Assembly: GCA_027625915.1 (NCBI GenBank)
Contig: JANTQA010000032.1
Coordinates: forward strand, 11,036,001-11,100,000
DNA length: 64,000 bases
Source of the DNA: Anaeramoeba flamelloides
Taxonomy: Eukaryota > Metamonada > Anaeramoebidae
Reading direction: 5' to 3'
This document shows, one piece after another, positions 46,401 to 59,774 of the stretch. How positions within the stretch are numbered: position 1 is the stretch's first letter; every line of letters begins with the position of its first letter. Under the pieces are notes generated by a model. That model was given only the letters and a program-made list of their open reading frames with translations. It was not told the origin of the DNA and did not search any database. A program made the position numbers and the translations under genes.

Positions 46401-47518
46401 AATAGACACATAATAGAACTTATTTGGCTATAATGGTGAATATTTGGCTGTCTTTATAATTAAAAAATAATATTTATATTCTCATCCTACATTTATTAAT
46501 TAATTGTTTAATTAATATTTTTTTAAATAAATTTATTTTACTATTTTCAATTTATTACTCTATTTAATAGTCAATTTAATAAATAAATAAAAATATATAA
46601 AACAATTTTTTTTTTTTATTTTTTATTTTTTATTTTTTTTTACATGGTTAAATTACAAGTTTTATATTAAAATATATAAATGAATATCTGTATTATTTTT
46701 TTTTTGTTAAATATTATTTTTTTAAACAACTGGAGAACTCAAAATGCCGAGTGAATTTTTTTAGTTGACTTTATTTTTTTTTTTTTTTGAAAATTTTTTT
46801 ATATATAAATATTATTAGTATAGATGTACTATTGATTTTAAAAAAAATCTAAAAAAATGAAAGTATAACTCTAATAAAACTCTTGGTGAATCGACTCGGG
46901 TCTCTAATTACATACATTTTTCTGTAAAAGGTGTAGAAGTTTGAATCTTTTTTTTTTATCAGAAAAAATATGATTTTTCAACTAAAAAAAAAATTTAAAA
47001 AGTTGAAATCAATTTTTTTTTAAATCACTTTTAATGGTGAAAAAATATTTTTCCCGGTCGTAAATATTTATTAAAAACCGGGAACGGATATTCAAGTGCC
47101 ATCATAGATAAAAATATTATAAATAAAATTTTTGAAATTTTCAAAAAAAATTCAAAAATTCAAATTTTCAAAAAAATTGATTAAATGATTTTTTTTAATT
47201 TTAAATAAATACAATTTATTTTCGCTTAACTTTAGTACAAATAGCCTAAAATTTCAAAAAAAAAATCATTAAAATCAAATTTAAACAAAAAAAAAAAAAA
47301 CTTCTCAGTTAAAAAATGAATTTTTACTAATCAAAATATTAAGTAAAAAAAATTTTTTAATAGTGAACTTTTTTCAATTTTCAATTTTTTTTTTTTTTTT
47401 TCTTGGGTGGAGATTCTTTTAAAAAATAAATTTGAATAACACATAATAATTGTGTTTGAAAAAGTTAAAAAATACCTCTGAAAAAAAATTTTTTTTTTCC
47501 TTGTAGTGTAGTGTAGTG

Positions 47519-49617
47519 ACGGATCAAAAGTTTTTGCAAGAGTTATTTAGACTTATGTCATTTTCCGATCTTTTAAAAAAAGTTCGAAATTTAAAATTTA
47601 AACAAAATTTATATTTAAAACATTCAGAAGAGACAACAAAATGGTTATGTGTAGTAAAAATAATCTTTACTATGCCGAAAATTTTGATCATATTTAAGAT
47701 TAATTCGAAAAAGGATCAAAAATTTTATAGAAACTTATTTCAGATCAAGAAAATTAAAAATAAAATTTTTCCACCCTTATTTTTGAATTTAAAAGTTTCA
47801 AATTAAATTGAAAAATCAAAAGTTTGTCAATTTTCTTTCAAGTCAAATTTTGATTGGAAAAAACACAACCAATATTTTTCAATACAAAAAAAAGAAAATT
47901 TTACAATCAATTTCTCTAATGATAATTAATTATTAACAGTAACAATCAAATTAACAGAGTAAAAATTTTTTCTTAGAGTTAAATAAGGTAATTTAATTAA
48001 ATGCTTAAAAATATCATTTGTGAACGGTGTTGTCAAGATCTTTGGAGTTTCTTTAACTTCTAATTAGCCAGGAAAATATTTTGGGATGTGATCCAAAAAT
48101 TTTCATTTTTTAATTTGGAAAGAATAGTACTCAAGCTATTTTAAATCATAATGGATGAACCAAAAATTAGGAATGTTAAACAAAATCATGGAAAAATAAA
48201 TTACTCAACCACCAATTATGGAAACTCGTTCAAAAAATTTTCGCAAATTAAAAGGTAACCAGTTAAATAAAGAATTATCAAAAAACAAAAAGATTTTAGT
48301 TAATTTAATAATTATTTTTCTCATTTTGACATAATAAGCAAGTAAAAGTATTCGATTGAATTGTAACTTCGTTTTTCAAAAAGAAAACAAAACCTCGAAT
48401 TACTATTGCAAACTCTATTTGAAAAAAAAAAGCAAAATCAAGGCTTAATTTTTTGACATTTTATAAGTAATTAATCATAAAGAATGTTGTATTCTGCTTT
48501 TTTTCCAAAAAATCCCTTAAAAGACAAAATTAAAGAAGGTCTAGAATTGATAAACAATAAGTGATTTAAAAAAAAGATAGTCCATTGAGAAATCAAGAAA
48601 TTTTTAACTTATGTAAAATATTTAAAAAGAAATTCGATAAATCATCAAAAGAATAAAACCCAATTGTTAGCTTCTTAAATGGAAATTAACAATTTTTTTC
48701 ATTTGGTTTTGGTATATGGTGTTTTATCAGTTGGTAGGTATATTGTTATATGAAGGGTTTGCTTTTATAAAAGTGTATAGAAATTAATACTGAACTTTTC
48801 ACAAATTGCAATTGTTTGGTTGTTAAAAGTCTTCGAAGGCTATTTTTCATGAAAAATATTCTTACAAACCCCAATAATCTGATTTTTGAGTTATCGAATA
48901 ATTTCGAAAGATCAGTTTCCTTTTCATCAAAAAATAAAATGAGAAAAAAATATAACATTTGTTTGAAACAGAAAAAGAGACTGAAACGTATTTTCGTTTA
49001 TTGGGATACTTTTCTAAAATGAAAAGTAAAATCAATTAAAACAAGAAAAAATTAACTACTAATAATTATCCCTTATTTTATTTTGAACAAAACCAACAAA
49101 AACAATTTAGATCTACTTTTTTATCATAATTCTCAAATTCAAGGTGTGGTTTTGGGGATCTAAAAATATAGTCAAATATTTTGAAGAAATTTTTAAAAAA
49201 TTTAATCCATGTAAAAATTCATGTCAAAAGATCATATTATAAAAAACTGTTTTATGTGTTGAACCCCTTATTTTGTATTTGACTGATTTATTTCTTGTTT
49301 TGTTAATTGATCTTTTGTTTGATAGTCAGTAAGGTTTTTAAAAAACCAAAATGTATTTCACTTTTTTTCCCCAATTAAATCCTTAAAGATGAAAGACAAG
49401 ATCTATTGAATTTCTAATGAAGTGAATGTTTTTCTGTTTTGATAAATTCTTTCTCTTAATTCTGAAACAATAAAAGAGTTCAATGGAAACAATTTTAGAA
49501 ATTTACTCTTTAAATAATAGAGACAATCGTGTAATTTCAGAAAAAAAGGAACATAAAGTGTGTTAAATTTCAAGAAAGCAAATCACTATTTATTTTTTAT
49601 AAATAATTTTTTATGAA
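47519..49617. other. Gene-poor spacer before the RasGAP gene
   Basis: A 96-codon frame (47516-47806) starts with GTG at the right end of E4 and is K/F/L-rich with no domain. I do not call it. One F1-family copy occupies 48965-49374. The rest is AT-rich with nothing recognisable. Confidence 0.5.
48965..49374. mobile_element. F1-family element
   Basis: The left arm contains CTGAAACGTATTTTCG and AAAATGAAAAGTAAAATCAA; the middle has AAGGTGTGGTTTTGGGGATC; the right arm ends in TTTCACTTTTTTTCC. The orientation matches the copies at 6471 and 8529. The open frame at 48816-49022 overlaps the left arm and is not a gene. Confidence 0.55.
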
Positions 49618-52600
49618 ATGACTTGTATTGCAAAATTTGATTATTTTGCGAAACAAAAAGGTGTTCTTAGTTTTCGTGCTGGAAATGTAATCACTTTAAA
49701 CCAGTTAAGTATAGACGATGTTGATTGGCTTTCTGGAACAAACGGATCAACAGGGGAAACTGGAAAATTTCCAAGTAAGAATGGTTTTTTTTCTTTACGC
49801 GCCAAACAAACACAAACCAAAATATCAATAAAAGCTAAAAAAAAAAAAATGTACAAAAAAAAAAACTTGAAATAAAAAAGTAATTTTAAAAAAAAACAAT
49901 AAAAAAGGTACTTTATTCAACCAAGTATCAGATCATCGATTTTATTGTATTTTGTTTTTATGTAGTTGGGTCAAAAGTCTTCCAAATATTCAAAAAAACA
50001 AAACAACACAATTTTTAAATCAACAACCACGGATTTTTAACTTTACAAATCTGGTTATGTCCTTTTTATTTGAATAACTAGTCTTGTTTTATCGACTTAA
50101 AAAAAAAAACAATGTTTACCTATTTGATGTTTTTCCACGAACGATTTAAACTCAGTGACAAAGACCAATTTTCACTGAAAAATGGAAAGTAGTAAACCTT
50201 CAAAACAAAACACGAAATATTTTTTTTGATACAAAATCAAATTTTTCGTTTGGGTAAACAATAATTTCTTATTTTAAGAACCATTTTACACTCTATTAAA
50301 TTCACACGATATGATTTTTTTTCAAAAAAAAACTGATCCTTTTTTCAAAAGGTCTTTATCCTTATTTGTGAATTAAGTGAGAAAATAGCTGAGTTTCTTT
50401 TCTTTAATTAATTCTTTTTTACCTCTTTTTTTCATTTGGCCAGAAATGCTTTCTAATTCAATATTTCCATTCTCTTTTTAGAAACCTCTTTTTCAAACAG
50501 AAAATGGAATCATGTTCTTTTGACTTTTAAAAGATCTTGATAAATTCAAAAAAAGCGAAAAAAATTTGTTGTTTATTTTCCGTTTTTGTATTTTAATTAC
50601 AAAATTTTCAAAGACTTTCATCTACCAAGAGTATTTCAAAGATCAACTTTTTTACAAATTTTATTTAAACCAATAAAATCCTGTATTCAAAGTGAGTTAA
50701 AAATTTATCATTTACTACAAACTTGAAAACAAACCTTTAAATTTACCTAAAACTTTTTTTTTTTTTTTTTTTTTTGAGCTTTCTGTTTTGTTTTCATTTC
50801 CTTTTTTCCAGTTATGTTATCAGTTTAATTAGATGGGGAATTTTTTCGGATGATTGAGTGAAGATTCATGCTGAGTTAATTCAATCAAAAAACCAGACAA
50901 ACTCTATTGACAGTTTGTAACCTTTTGGTTGATTATACTTGTTAGTGGAATTTCAACAAATTTAACAATATACATTTTTTATTTCCTCTCGTTTCATTAT
51001 TTTGGACACATAGATTTTTATTTTTTTGGAAAAAAAAAAGTAGACAGATAAAACACATTACTAGTGTGTAAAGTTAAATGTTATTTAATATCAAGTTTTG
51101 ATAAATATAAAAAAAGTAGTTTTTTTTTGTTTTATTTTGGATTTTGTATGTGTCCAAATTTTTGGAAGGAGGTTTATCTCAAAAAAAAAATATAACTTTT
51201 TTTTTATTATTTAAGGGAGGGGTTATTAACCCCACTTGTTTGCAGTTAGGTTTTCTTGAGTTTTCTGATTATTTGGAAAATCAATAAATTTTAGAAATTA
51301 AAAAAAAACATAACAGCACTTGACGTTAGCTTTTCTTGAGTTTTCTGTTGTATTTGTAAAATTAATAGATTTTCGTTAGGTTTTTTTGACTTTTTGAAAT
51401 AAACCGAAAATTTATTAAAATTTTCTGTTTATTTCAAAAAATAAAAAAAAACCTAGAACACTTCACAAAATAAAACTGAAAATATAAAGAAAACCATCAT
51501 TATCTTTACAGAATTTAAAAGAATTGAGTAAAATCTTTGATTTTTCCCTATTCTTTTTAATTCTGGAAAATCGCCGTTAGTTTTTTTTTAATTTATGAAA
51601 TGTAAAGAAAATTTCTTCAATTTTCTTTTCATTTCAAAAAGTTAAAAAAACATAGGCCCTCTACTGTACTTTACAAATTCTTAAATAAAAATTTAGGAAA
51701 TTTATTAAAGACTCAAAAAGAAAAAAACAGAACTTTCAACCATCGAGTATTTCACAATACTTATTAGTCTATATAAAGAAACGTTGAATCTTTTTTCAAA
51801 AAATATATATAACCTTTGTGTTTTGCCACAATATATACTTATTCATATAATACTATAACACTATCTAAAATAACATTAACCTTAACAGAAAATTATACAA
51901 TTTTTGATGATTATATCGACCAAATAACGAGCACACAAAAAAGAAACAAGAAGCAAGAAAGATCGTTTAAAGTGAATTCTATTAGATTAAAGGGGCAATT
52001 AACCAAGTTACTAAATCTAAATTCAGCGTTTTCAAAGAATTTCAGTAGCTTGCCAAAGAACGAAGAAAAAAAATTAAAATTAACAAAAATCAAGGAACTG
52101 AAATCGCAAAGGAAATTACCCTTTTTACCAATATTCCAGGAAGGATTTTTACTAATTTCTGAAAAGACTGGCCAATGGAATAAGAGGTATGCCCGATTAA
52201 ATAATAAAAGTATATTATTATATAAAAAGGATCAATTACAAACATCTACGTCATGTATAGGTGAGGTTGATTTAACGCATTTAATTTCCATCAGGATAAC
52301 GCAATTTGAAAATCCCAATTTGGAAAAAAAAATCAATTGTTTCGAATTAATTTTTGGAAATAAGATCATTTTTTTACAAGCAAATAGTACTGAGGAAGTC
52401 CAAATGTGGATAAACACAATACGATTAGTTCAATTATTCATTCATATTGCATCCAGAACAGCTGAAGAGGCCGATAAGGATTTAATTATTTTGATATTAA
52501 ATTATTTAGAGCAGAGCAAATTAGATTATAATAACAATTGGGAACATATCAAAATTGAATTACTCCAAACTAAATTGAAACAAAACCAAATTAAAAGTTT

Positions 52601-55600
52601 AACTACACGATTGCAAATTTACAAACGACTGATCAGTAGCATCACAGAATGGGAAGACTTTTTAATCTTGAAACTATTTTTAATAAGTCAGCTGATCGGA
52701 GATTTAAGAAGTAAATGTTGTGTTATGAAAACTTATAATTCAGATGAAAAATCAAAATTAAATTTAAAAAAATTTGATTTAATCTCTGTCATTGAAGCAC
52801 ACCAAGACGAATGGTGGTTAGGTGAAGTTAATGGCATTGTTGGGTGGTTTTCTATTGACAATATTGTCTTATTGTGCCGTCCTGACATTTTAATTAATCA
52901 AAATGATAACAATAAAAATGAAAACAAACAAAAGGAAAACAACAAAAATGATAACAACAAAAATGAGAACATTAGCAATATCATTGATCAAACAACAAAA
53001 ACACAATTAAATGATAGATTAACTGTTACATATGAAGAACAAAACCCATTAAACGAAATGGGCATTGAATATCATTCCTATTTAATGAAACAATTATTAA
53101 AAAAAAACAAATGGAAAAAGAGATTTTTCCATTTGATCAACAATTATTTAAATTATTATGTACAAGAAGATTCCACACATCCAAATTTAATAATCAATCT
53201 AAGTGACATAAATCGGGTTGAAAACGTCAGTGTCAAATTAAACAAAGAAAATTGCTTTGAAGTAATAAATACCCATAGACAATTGATCTTAAATATTGAC
53301 GACAATCAGATTTTTAACGATTGGATGGATACCATCCAATTGGCATTAAATGCAAGAGATTTTTTAAACCCAATAACCTTTGAGCAAATTGATGAGCAGG
53401 AAAAAAAAATTAATTTATTATTGAATTATGTAAATGATAAATTAAATAAAATACGTAAAAATTATTTAGAATTGAAAAAAGAAAAATTAAAAATTGAAAA
53501 TGAAGATAGTAAATTGAAATTGAAAAAAATTGATAAAAAACAAAAAAAATTAATAAAAATTAACTGTAAAAGAGAAACTAGTTACAAACCATATTTTTTA
53601 TCCTATGGTAAAATTTTAATCACCCAAGAGAGAATCTCCACTTTGGAAAGATACAAAAATCAATTATTAAGTATTTTGGCAAGACTATGCTTTCCAAATA
53701 TCGATGATCAAGAAGTTGCATATTCCATCGAAGCCAATATCCCAACTTTAATGCAAGATGAATTAACATTTGAGAAAAATCAATGGTTTATGCTTATGAA
53801 TGAGGTGGATGAAAATTATTTACAAGTGGAAACAGGCAATGAAATTGGATTGGCACCAAGAAATAAATTAAAAATTATTAAATTACCAAAAATTGGGAAA
53901 ATATTTATCATCAAAAAGGAGAATAATTTGGATCCTAACAATGATAAGGAAACCAATAATCAAGAAAAAAACAATGAAATCCATAATAACAATAATAATA
54001 AATCTAAAACCATTGATAATACAAATAAAGACATTATTTTGAAAAAAAATAGAAAAATTAAAAAACAAAAAAAAACCAATAACGTTTTATTCTCAGCATT
54101 TGGTAATTTCGATAATAAAAAATTCAAAAATAAAAATAAAAATAAACGTTCACATTCTATTAATATTGAAGACAATAAAATATTAATACAAGAATATATT
54201 AATTTATATCAAGAAGTGTTATTGGAGGAGAAATCTGGACAAAGCTATCCAATTTATAAAGAAGGCTTTTTAAAAATCATTAAAAGGTGTAATAAGAGTG
54301 TCAAAAGACATATTCGATTAAAAAGCTGGTATTTTGGCATCTATGAAAATGAAAATCAATTGCAGCCAATTAATGCAATAGACTTTCGCAATGTAACCCT
54401 ATATGATTTCGATTCACAATCCCAAAAGGGGAACCAATTTAAAGTGAAAATTAAAGGCGGGCTAAGTCAAATGTTTGTTGCACAAAGCCATGAAGAAGTG
54501 ATTGATTGGCTAACAATTTTCAATATCTGTAAATTATTTCAAGAATTAAGTCAACCAATCGTTTCGTTAAAGAATAAAAATAAAAAACAAGAAGAAGAAA
54601 TAATATTCCAAAGAAATCAGAAATATGTTAATTTAATTAATTGGATTAATATGGAGAAAATTGAAAACCAAAAAAAATACGATCAATTGGTAGAAATTGA
54701 AAAAAAACAAAGCCTACAAAAGACTAATCAATCACAAGCCCCAAAAAATTCATTAAAAAGGAAAAACAGCAAACAAAATTTAATTAAAATCCAATTAAGC
54801 CCTAGGGAGATGAAAAGAATACAGGCATTGTTAAATACGTGGAGGAAAAGACTATTAAGTAAAGCAGCTCGATTAAATATCAGTGATCGCAACGACAATG
54901 ATATTAGAGTATTTTGTAAAGAGGATTATGATGGAGTAGATAACAGGTCTGAATTGAGCTTTAACAAAAATGAATGGTTAATTTTAATTCAGAAGCCAAT
55001 AAATGGAATATTAAAGGCTAAAAAGGGCAACCACATTGGCACTATTAATGCTAATTTGGTAGAATTAGTAATTCCTTCCAAGCCCGAATTAGAAACCGAA
55101 AATAACCAAGAATGGAGTCACCTAAATGGCAATTCAGAGAATAAATTTGGGAAACTAACTAAACGCCACGTGAAATTAACTCGAAAAATATCTTTAAAAA
55201 GAAACAAAGCACAATCCCTCGGTGGAGAAACACCAATGTTAAAACAAATATATTCACCAAGCCGATTTTTTCAATTAACAAAAAGATTGTTAAAATTAAA
55301 ACTAAATCAAACAGGTAAACCACTTCATGAAACACACTTACCAATTTTCACCCAAATTAAAGTCTTGAAAGAAACTAGTACAGGATCGAAAAAATGGAAA
55401 AAAAAAATTTTTTTGATTAATGAATGGGGGCTATATATTTTTAGTAATAAAAAATCTCTTGATCTCAATATTAATTTAAAGAATTTAATTTCACTTGAAA
55501 AATGTTCAGATTTAATTGATCATCCAAATTCTTTTATTTTAAACACCATCGAACATGAAATTAGATTTGTTGTCAATTCTAAAATGATTTTAAATCAAAT

Positions 55601-58600
55601 ATTAAATGATTTCCAAATAATCAAAAACATACTGACAATAACCTCACCTATTTGCAACCAAAGTTATTTAGAGAGTAAAGCAACATATTTCAAAATTATT
55701 AAATGGGTAATTGCCCAAATACGCATTGAAGAGAAAAGATTGCATATGATGCCGAAAAATAAAAATAATAAAGAATACCAAGAAGAAATAGAGTTCATCG
55801 ATGGGGAATTGTTAATCTTGGAAGACTGGAAAAAGTATTTATTATCGAGAATTTGCAGATTAAAGATACTATCAAATTTAGATCCTAATTGCAAGTATTT
55901 TAATAAAAATCAATTAATTGAAGATAATAGGAAAAGAATATGCTGCTTAGAAAACAACAATAATAACAATATTCAAGAAAATATTAATGAATTAATTTAT
56001 AACAAATATGACATTTATTTGTTTCACAAAACGTTTCAATCAAATAGTGATCAAATCGTCGAAGTTTTCAATTATAATAATGATTTGAAAAAAATTATCA
56101 AGAATGTCAATATGGAAACCATAATACCAGAGAAATTAAATACAAAATTTGAATTTGAAAATAATTTATTAGATAAGAATGGAAATGAAAACATCCAAAG
56201 CAATAGTATAGGTACTATTAGAAGTGACAGTAGCAGTAGAAGTAGGAAAAGTGCTAATATTATTTATTTAAACAATACAAATATCGATTTCAATGAAAAT
56301 AACGATGGCGACAATGCTAATAAAGAACAAAAGAATAATCAAGATTCAACTTTATTTGATAAATTCTTTAATGTAAACCAAATGACCGATAAAGAAATAG
56401 TTAATTTAGCAGAAAATTGCTTAAATAAGTGGGAGAAGGAACCAGAGAATATTTTCAATTTCCCCATTTATTATTCAAACATGCTATCATTCAAAAACAA
56501 ACTAAATAACCAGTGGGGGTCCATAGTTGGCTGGCTATTATTTATTTACAAATCAAATAAAGATAAAAAGCCATTTAAAGTATTCAATTTAAGAACAATT
56601 AATGAAGTTCGGATTGTTAGTAATGAAAAATACAATGAGAAAAAAAACTTTCACTTTATATTGAAACAATTTAATAACGTTGAATTAAAATTTTATACCA
56701 AGAATGATCAGCTATTAGATCATTGGACGAAAATAATTCGAATGATGAAGAATTTTACAAGTTTCATTTCTGAAAATGGTATGATGGAAAACTCCAAAAT
56801 TAAATTAATTCGGTACCAGTCAATGAAAGATTGGATTTATAATCAAATCATAAAATTTGAAAAGGAAAAAAACACTCAAGAAACCTTATTAGAAAATTTC
56901 ATGGGTAATAAAAATTCGATACAAAATCATTCACATATTCAAAAATCTGTAGAAAATTTAAATAGAAAATTAATTTGTCTTTATAGTTGGAGAAAAAGAA
57001 TTTTAATTCAAATTTTACAAATTAATTATAATTATTTTTTCGATTTAGATGTGGATTTTATTAAAATAGGTTATATTCATAATAGTTGTTCGGGCAATGA
57101 ACAAAATAATAACAATAACAATAATAATAAGAATAAATATAATAATAATAATAATAAGAATAAGAATAAATATAATAATAATAATAATAATACTAACAAG
57201 GAAAATTATGATTTTCAATTTTTAGATTTAAAAAAGAATGATTGGGTAATATATTTAAATGATACAAGAAAAGGATTGCAATTGGATGATTATTTCCATG
57301 GAATCAATTTAAAACAATTCCAGAACATCAATTTAACAAATAATAACAATAATACGACTGATAATAATTCAAATTTTGATCAGCAAAATACATTCAATCA
57401 TAATTATTTAAATCAAAATGATAAAGTGAATAAAAATTTAAATCAAATAATAAATTCCAATAAATTAGCCAATGGTTTAATATTGGTAAAAAATGTATGG
57501 TTTTTCACTAAAAGGGAAATTTTAGATATCTTTAATTTAAATTTTAATTCAAGAAGCAAATCCACAACAAATAAATATAATCAAGGGAAATTTGAAGATT
57601 ATGATAACTATTCTGAAAACGAATCAGAAAATAATAATTTTAATTTCTTTAGCACAAGCCAAATTGAATCTGACCTATTAAACGAAATGGGATCTCTTCC
57701 AATCTTTTATGAAGGTGAAATATGGAAATTAAAAAATGGGATTCGAACAAAATGGCAAAAAAAGTTCATTCGATTAAATGAATTTAATTTATTTATATAT
57801 TCTAACACGAACAAGAATGGCAAAAATAAAAAAAAGAAAAGGAATGAATTTTTGGAATTAAATAAGACATTATCCTTAGAGAACGAATTCCAAATTGACC
57901 GTATAAAAGACGAAAAGGAAATCCCATTGAGCAGCTCGTTATCAAATTCCGTGAGGGGCAATGTCTTTGAAATCAAATTTAATCACAAGTCTTATAAATT
58001 CGGAACAGAGGATGCAGGTACACGTTTTGAATGGCTGTATCACTTAAAAACAATAAATAATTTCAAAGTCCTATTACAGCCACCCGAGGAGGGCAAAAAA
58101 AGGGAATTAGATCAAAGGATTGAAACCATTGATTTATTATTAAATTATTTGATGAACAGTATTGAGGCCATCAAAAAGGAAAATGATGACGAGTCAAAGT
58201 TATTTAAGATTTATAATGAAAAGCCCAATCAGTATGTGGACGAACTCGTGGAAATTGAAAAAAAGATCCAACAAAATGAAAAATTATTAGAGCACACCAA
58301 GCTATGGAAAAAAAAATGTTTAGAATTATTATTAAGAATTAAAATCGGCAACGATAAGAATAATGACTATGAACCACGGGCATATTTATTGACAAAAATC
58401 AAGGATCACAATAGTAACGAAATTTTGTTAATTGAAAAGCAATTTGTTAAAATAGTGGAGCAATTAAAGAACGGTGTAAAAGTTACAAAAAACGAGAAAA
58501 TCATTTATTTAAATAATAATCAATTCATTAAAGTAATACCGGCCCCAAAAATCAAATTTAAAAAATCGAACTCGGCTAACAACAACCACCAACGAAACCC

Positions 58601-59774
58601 CAATTTAAACAAAACAATTGAATTATTGGACACGGATGTGCAAAAGGAGTTTGAAGAATTGTTGATCGGTGAAAATTTAATGTTTGCACAACTTTTATTA
58701 AAAATTATCAACATCTCGGATGTTGAAATTTTAACGAGGCAATTGCCTTTAATATTGGAGCCCAGGAATTTAAATATGGATCTCTTGGCATTATCCATTG
58801 TGTCAGAAGTTGACAAAACTATCAAAGAAACCACACTCTTCCGGGGCAACAGCAAGGCATCCAAACTGATGACCCAATATGCCTTTCTAATCGGAATGCA
58901 GTATTTGAAAAAGGTTATTCGGCCGATCGTCATTGAAATGATGGCCATTGAGGGCTCATTTGAAATTAACAAAAGTAAATTGAAAAGGGGTGAAATTTTA
59001 TCAGACAACCAGGAGCGTTTGAAAAAATATTCGTACAAAATGATCAATTCCATTTTAGATTCCATTTTATATTGCCCGTTAATTTTGAGGGATTTGGCTT
59101 CCATATTGTGCACAGCTACCGAAAGTAAATTCCCCAATTCAAAATACATTTTGGTAGCCGGGTTCATATTCTTACGTTTCTTTTCCCCTTCAATCAGCTT
59201 GCCAGAGGCATTAGGAATCACAGACCAGGCACCGACCCCAAAGGTCAGAAGAGGTCTAGTTTTAATTTCCAAAGTTTTGCAAGCAGTCGCAAATAGGAAC
59301 GCCTTTAAAGAAACCGAACTTCATTATTTGAACTCGCTCGTAAAGGACTTGGAACCAAAGGTAATCAAGTTTATGGAACAACTCATTGAGCCAATCGTGG
59401 TGACAAACACTACCAATAATGAAATAGTTACAATTCTTGCAGTGAAAGATGACCAAAATTTGATCGTCTGTAAGGGTAGAAAATTATCACAAACCTTTGT
59501 TGAGTTGAATATAGATGACTTGGATCTCAATCTAAATGGCTATGATTATATACCTGAAACTTTTGAGGTTAAGAAAGAAAAAAGAGATCAAGCATTTGCA
59601 AAGGTTTTTAAATTATTGAAAATTGAAAAAATACAAAATTCGATCTTTGATTCTTTAAAAAATCATAATATTTTATTACAACAATTCCAAAAATTATTAG
59701 AAAAAGAGAAATTTATTCAAAATCAAAAAAATACTGAAAATAATGAAATTAATAAAGAAGATCAAAAAAATTAA
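49618..59774 (+). CDS. RasGAP with alternating SH3 and PH domains (giant)
   Basis: A Ras GTPase-activating protein predicted to switch off Ras at membranes. Two exons (49618-49774 and 51889-59774) give 2680 residues. The phase-1 junction rebuilds the end of the first SH3 domain as GKFPKNYTIF. Domains: SH3 1-58; PH 134-237, 445-542, 839-939, 1203-1301, 1576-1679 and 1988-2113; SH3-like 328-384, 652-718, 1049-1116, 1386-1466, 1771-1868 and 2213-2271 (the last three weak); RasGAP 2296-2556. Each PH is followed by a helical hairpin ending in a W-[KR]-K/R motif, then an SH3. The RasGAP domain has the arginine finger R2371 in TLFRGNSKASKLMTQYA and the FLR motif near 2480 (FIFLRFFSPS), so it should be catalytic. 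N/K-rich inserts sit between domains. A two-codon upstream ATG (ATGAAATGA at 49613) overlaps the start codon. Frame intact, TAA stop. Confidence 0.9.
50994..51168. mobile_element. MITE M3, copy 2 (in RasGAP intron)
   Basis: Ends TTTCATTATTTTGGACACAT and ATGTGTCCAAATTTTTGGAA. The left block is identical to copy 1 at 10908. About 175 bp, no coding potential. Confidence 0.55.
51377..51455. repeat. Long imperfect hairpin in the intron
   Basis: TAGGTTTTTTTGACTTTTTG pairs with the reverse arm ending AAAAAAAACCTA. Arms of about 37 nt enclose an AT loop. A second similar hairpin follows at 51573-51652. Confidence 0.55.
51573..51652. repeat. Second long imperfect hairpin in the intron
   Basis: GTTAGTTTTTTTTTAATT..GAAATG pairs with CATTTC..GTTAAAAAAAC. 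It shares the arm style of the hairpin at 51377-51455, so the two may be copies of one palindromic repeat. Confidence 0.5.

Larger units (their letters stand above)
43679..47508. mobile_element. Large CACTA-ended element E4, 3.8 kb
   Basis: It begins CACTACAAGGAAAAG and ends CCTTGTAGTG, followed by two extra TAGTG units (to 47518). Just inside the left end it shares the TTTCAAAAAGACCGACTTTT motif with E1-E3, so it is a relative. It carries an M1 MITE (44284), an orphan coding exon (45057-45237) and a tandem hairpin and CA-repeat block (45790-46400), but no recognisable transposase. It is probably non-autonomous cargo, or two unrelated ends. Confidence 0.6.
49775..51888 (+). other. RasGAP intron, 2114 nt
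   Basis: Donor GTAAGAATGG, acceptor CCTTAACAG, phase 1. It is ten times longer than the other introns here. It contains an M3 MITE and two long hairpins. Neither the frame that runs on past the donor (to 49875) nor the ATG at 51816 upstream of the acceptor belongs to the gene under this model. An alternative acceptor at 50811 would end the protein after a few codons. Confidence 0.8.

Noticed and set aside
47516-47806. 96-codon plus frame starting at the right end of E4
   Set aside because: Starts with GTG formed by the transposon end, is K/F/L-rich, has no domain and no upstream exon.
51816-51888. ATG at 51816 as the RasGAP start
   Set aside because: The 24 residues before the acceptor do not resemble an SH3 or any domain, while splicing from 49774 restores an SH3 end in phase.
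58520-59272. 250-codon minus-strand frame
   Set aside because: Antisense of the RasGAP catalytic domain, open only because of codon bias on the coding strand.
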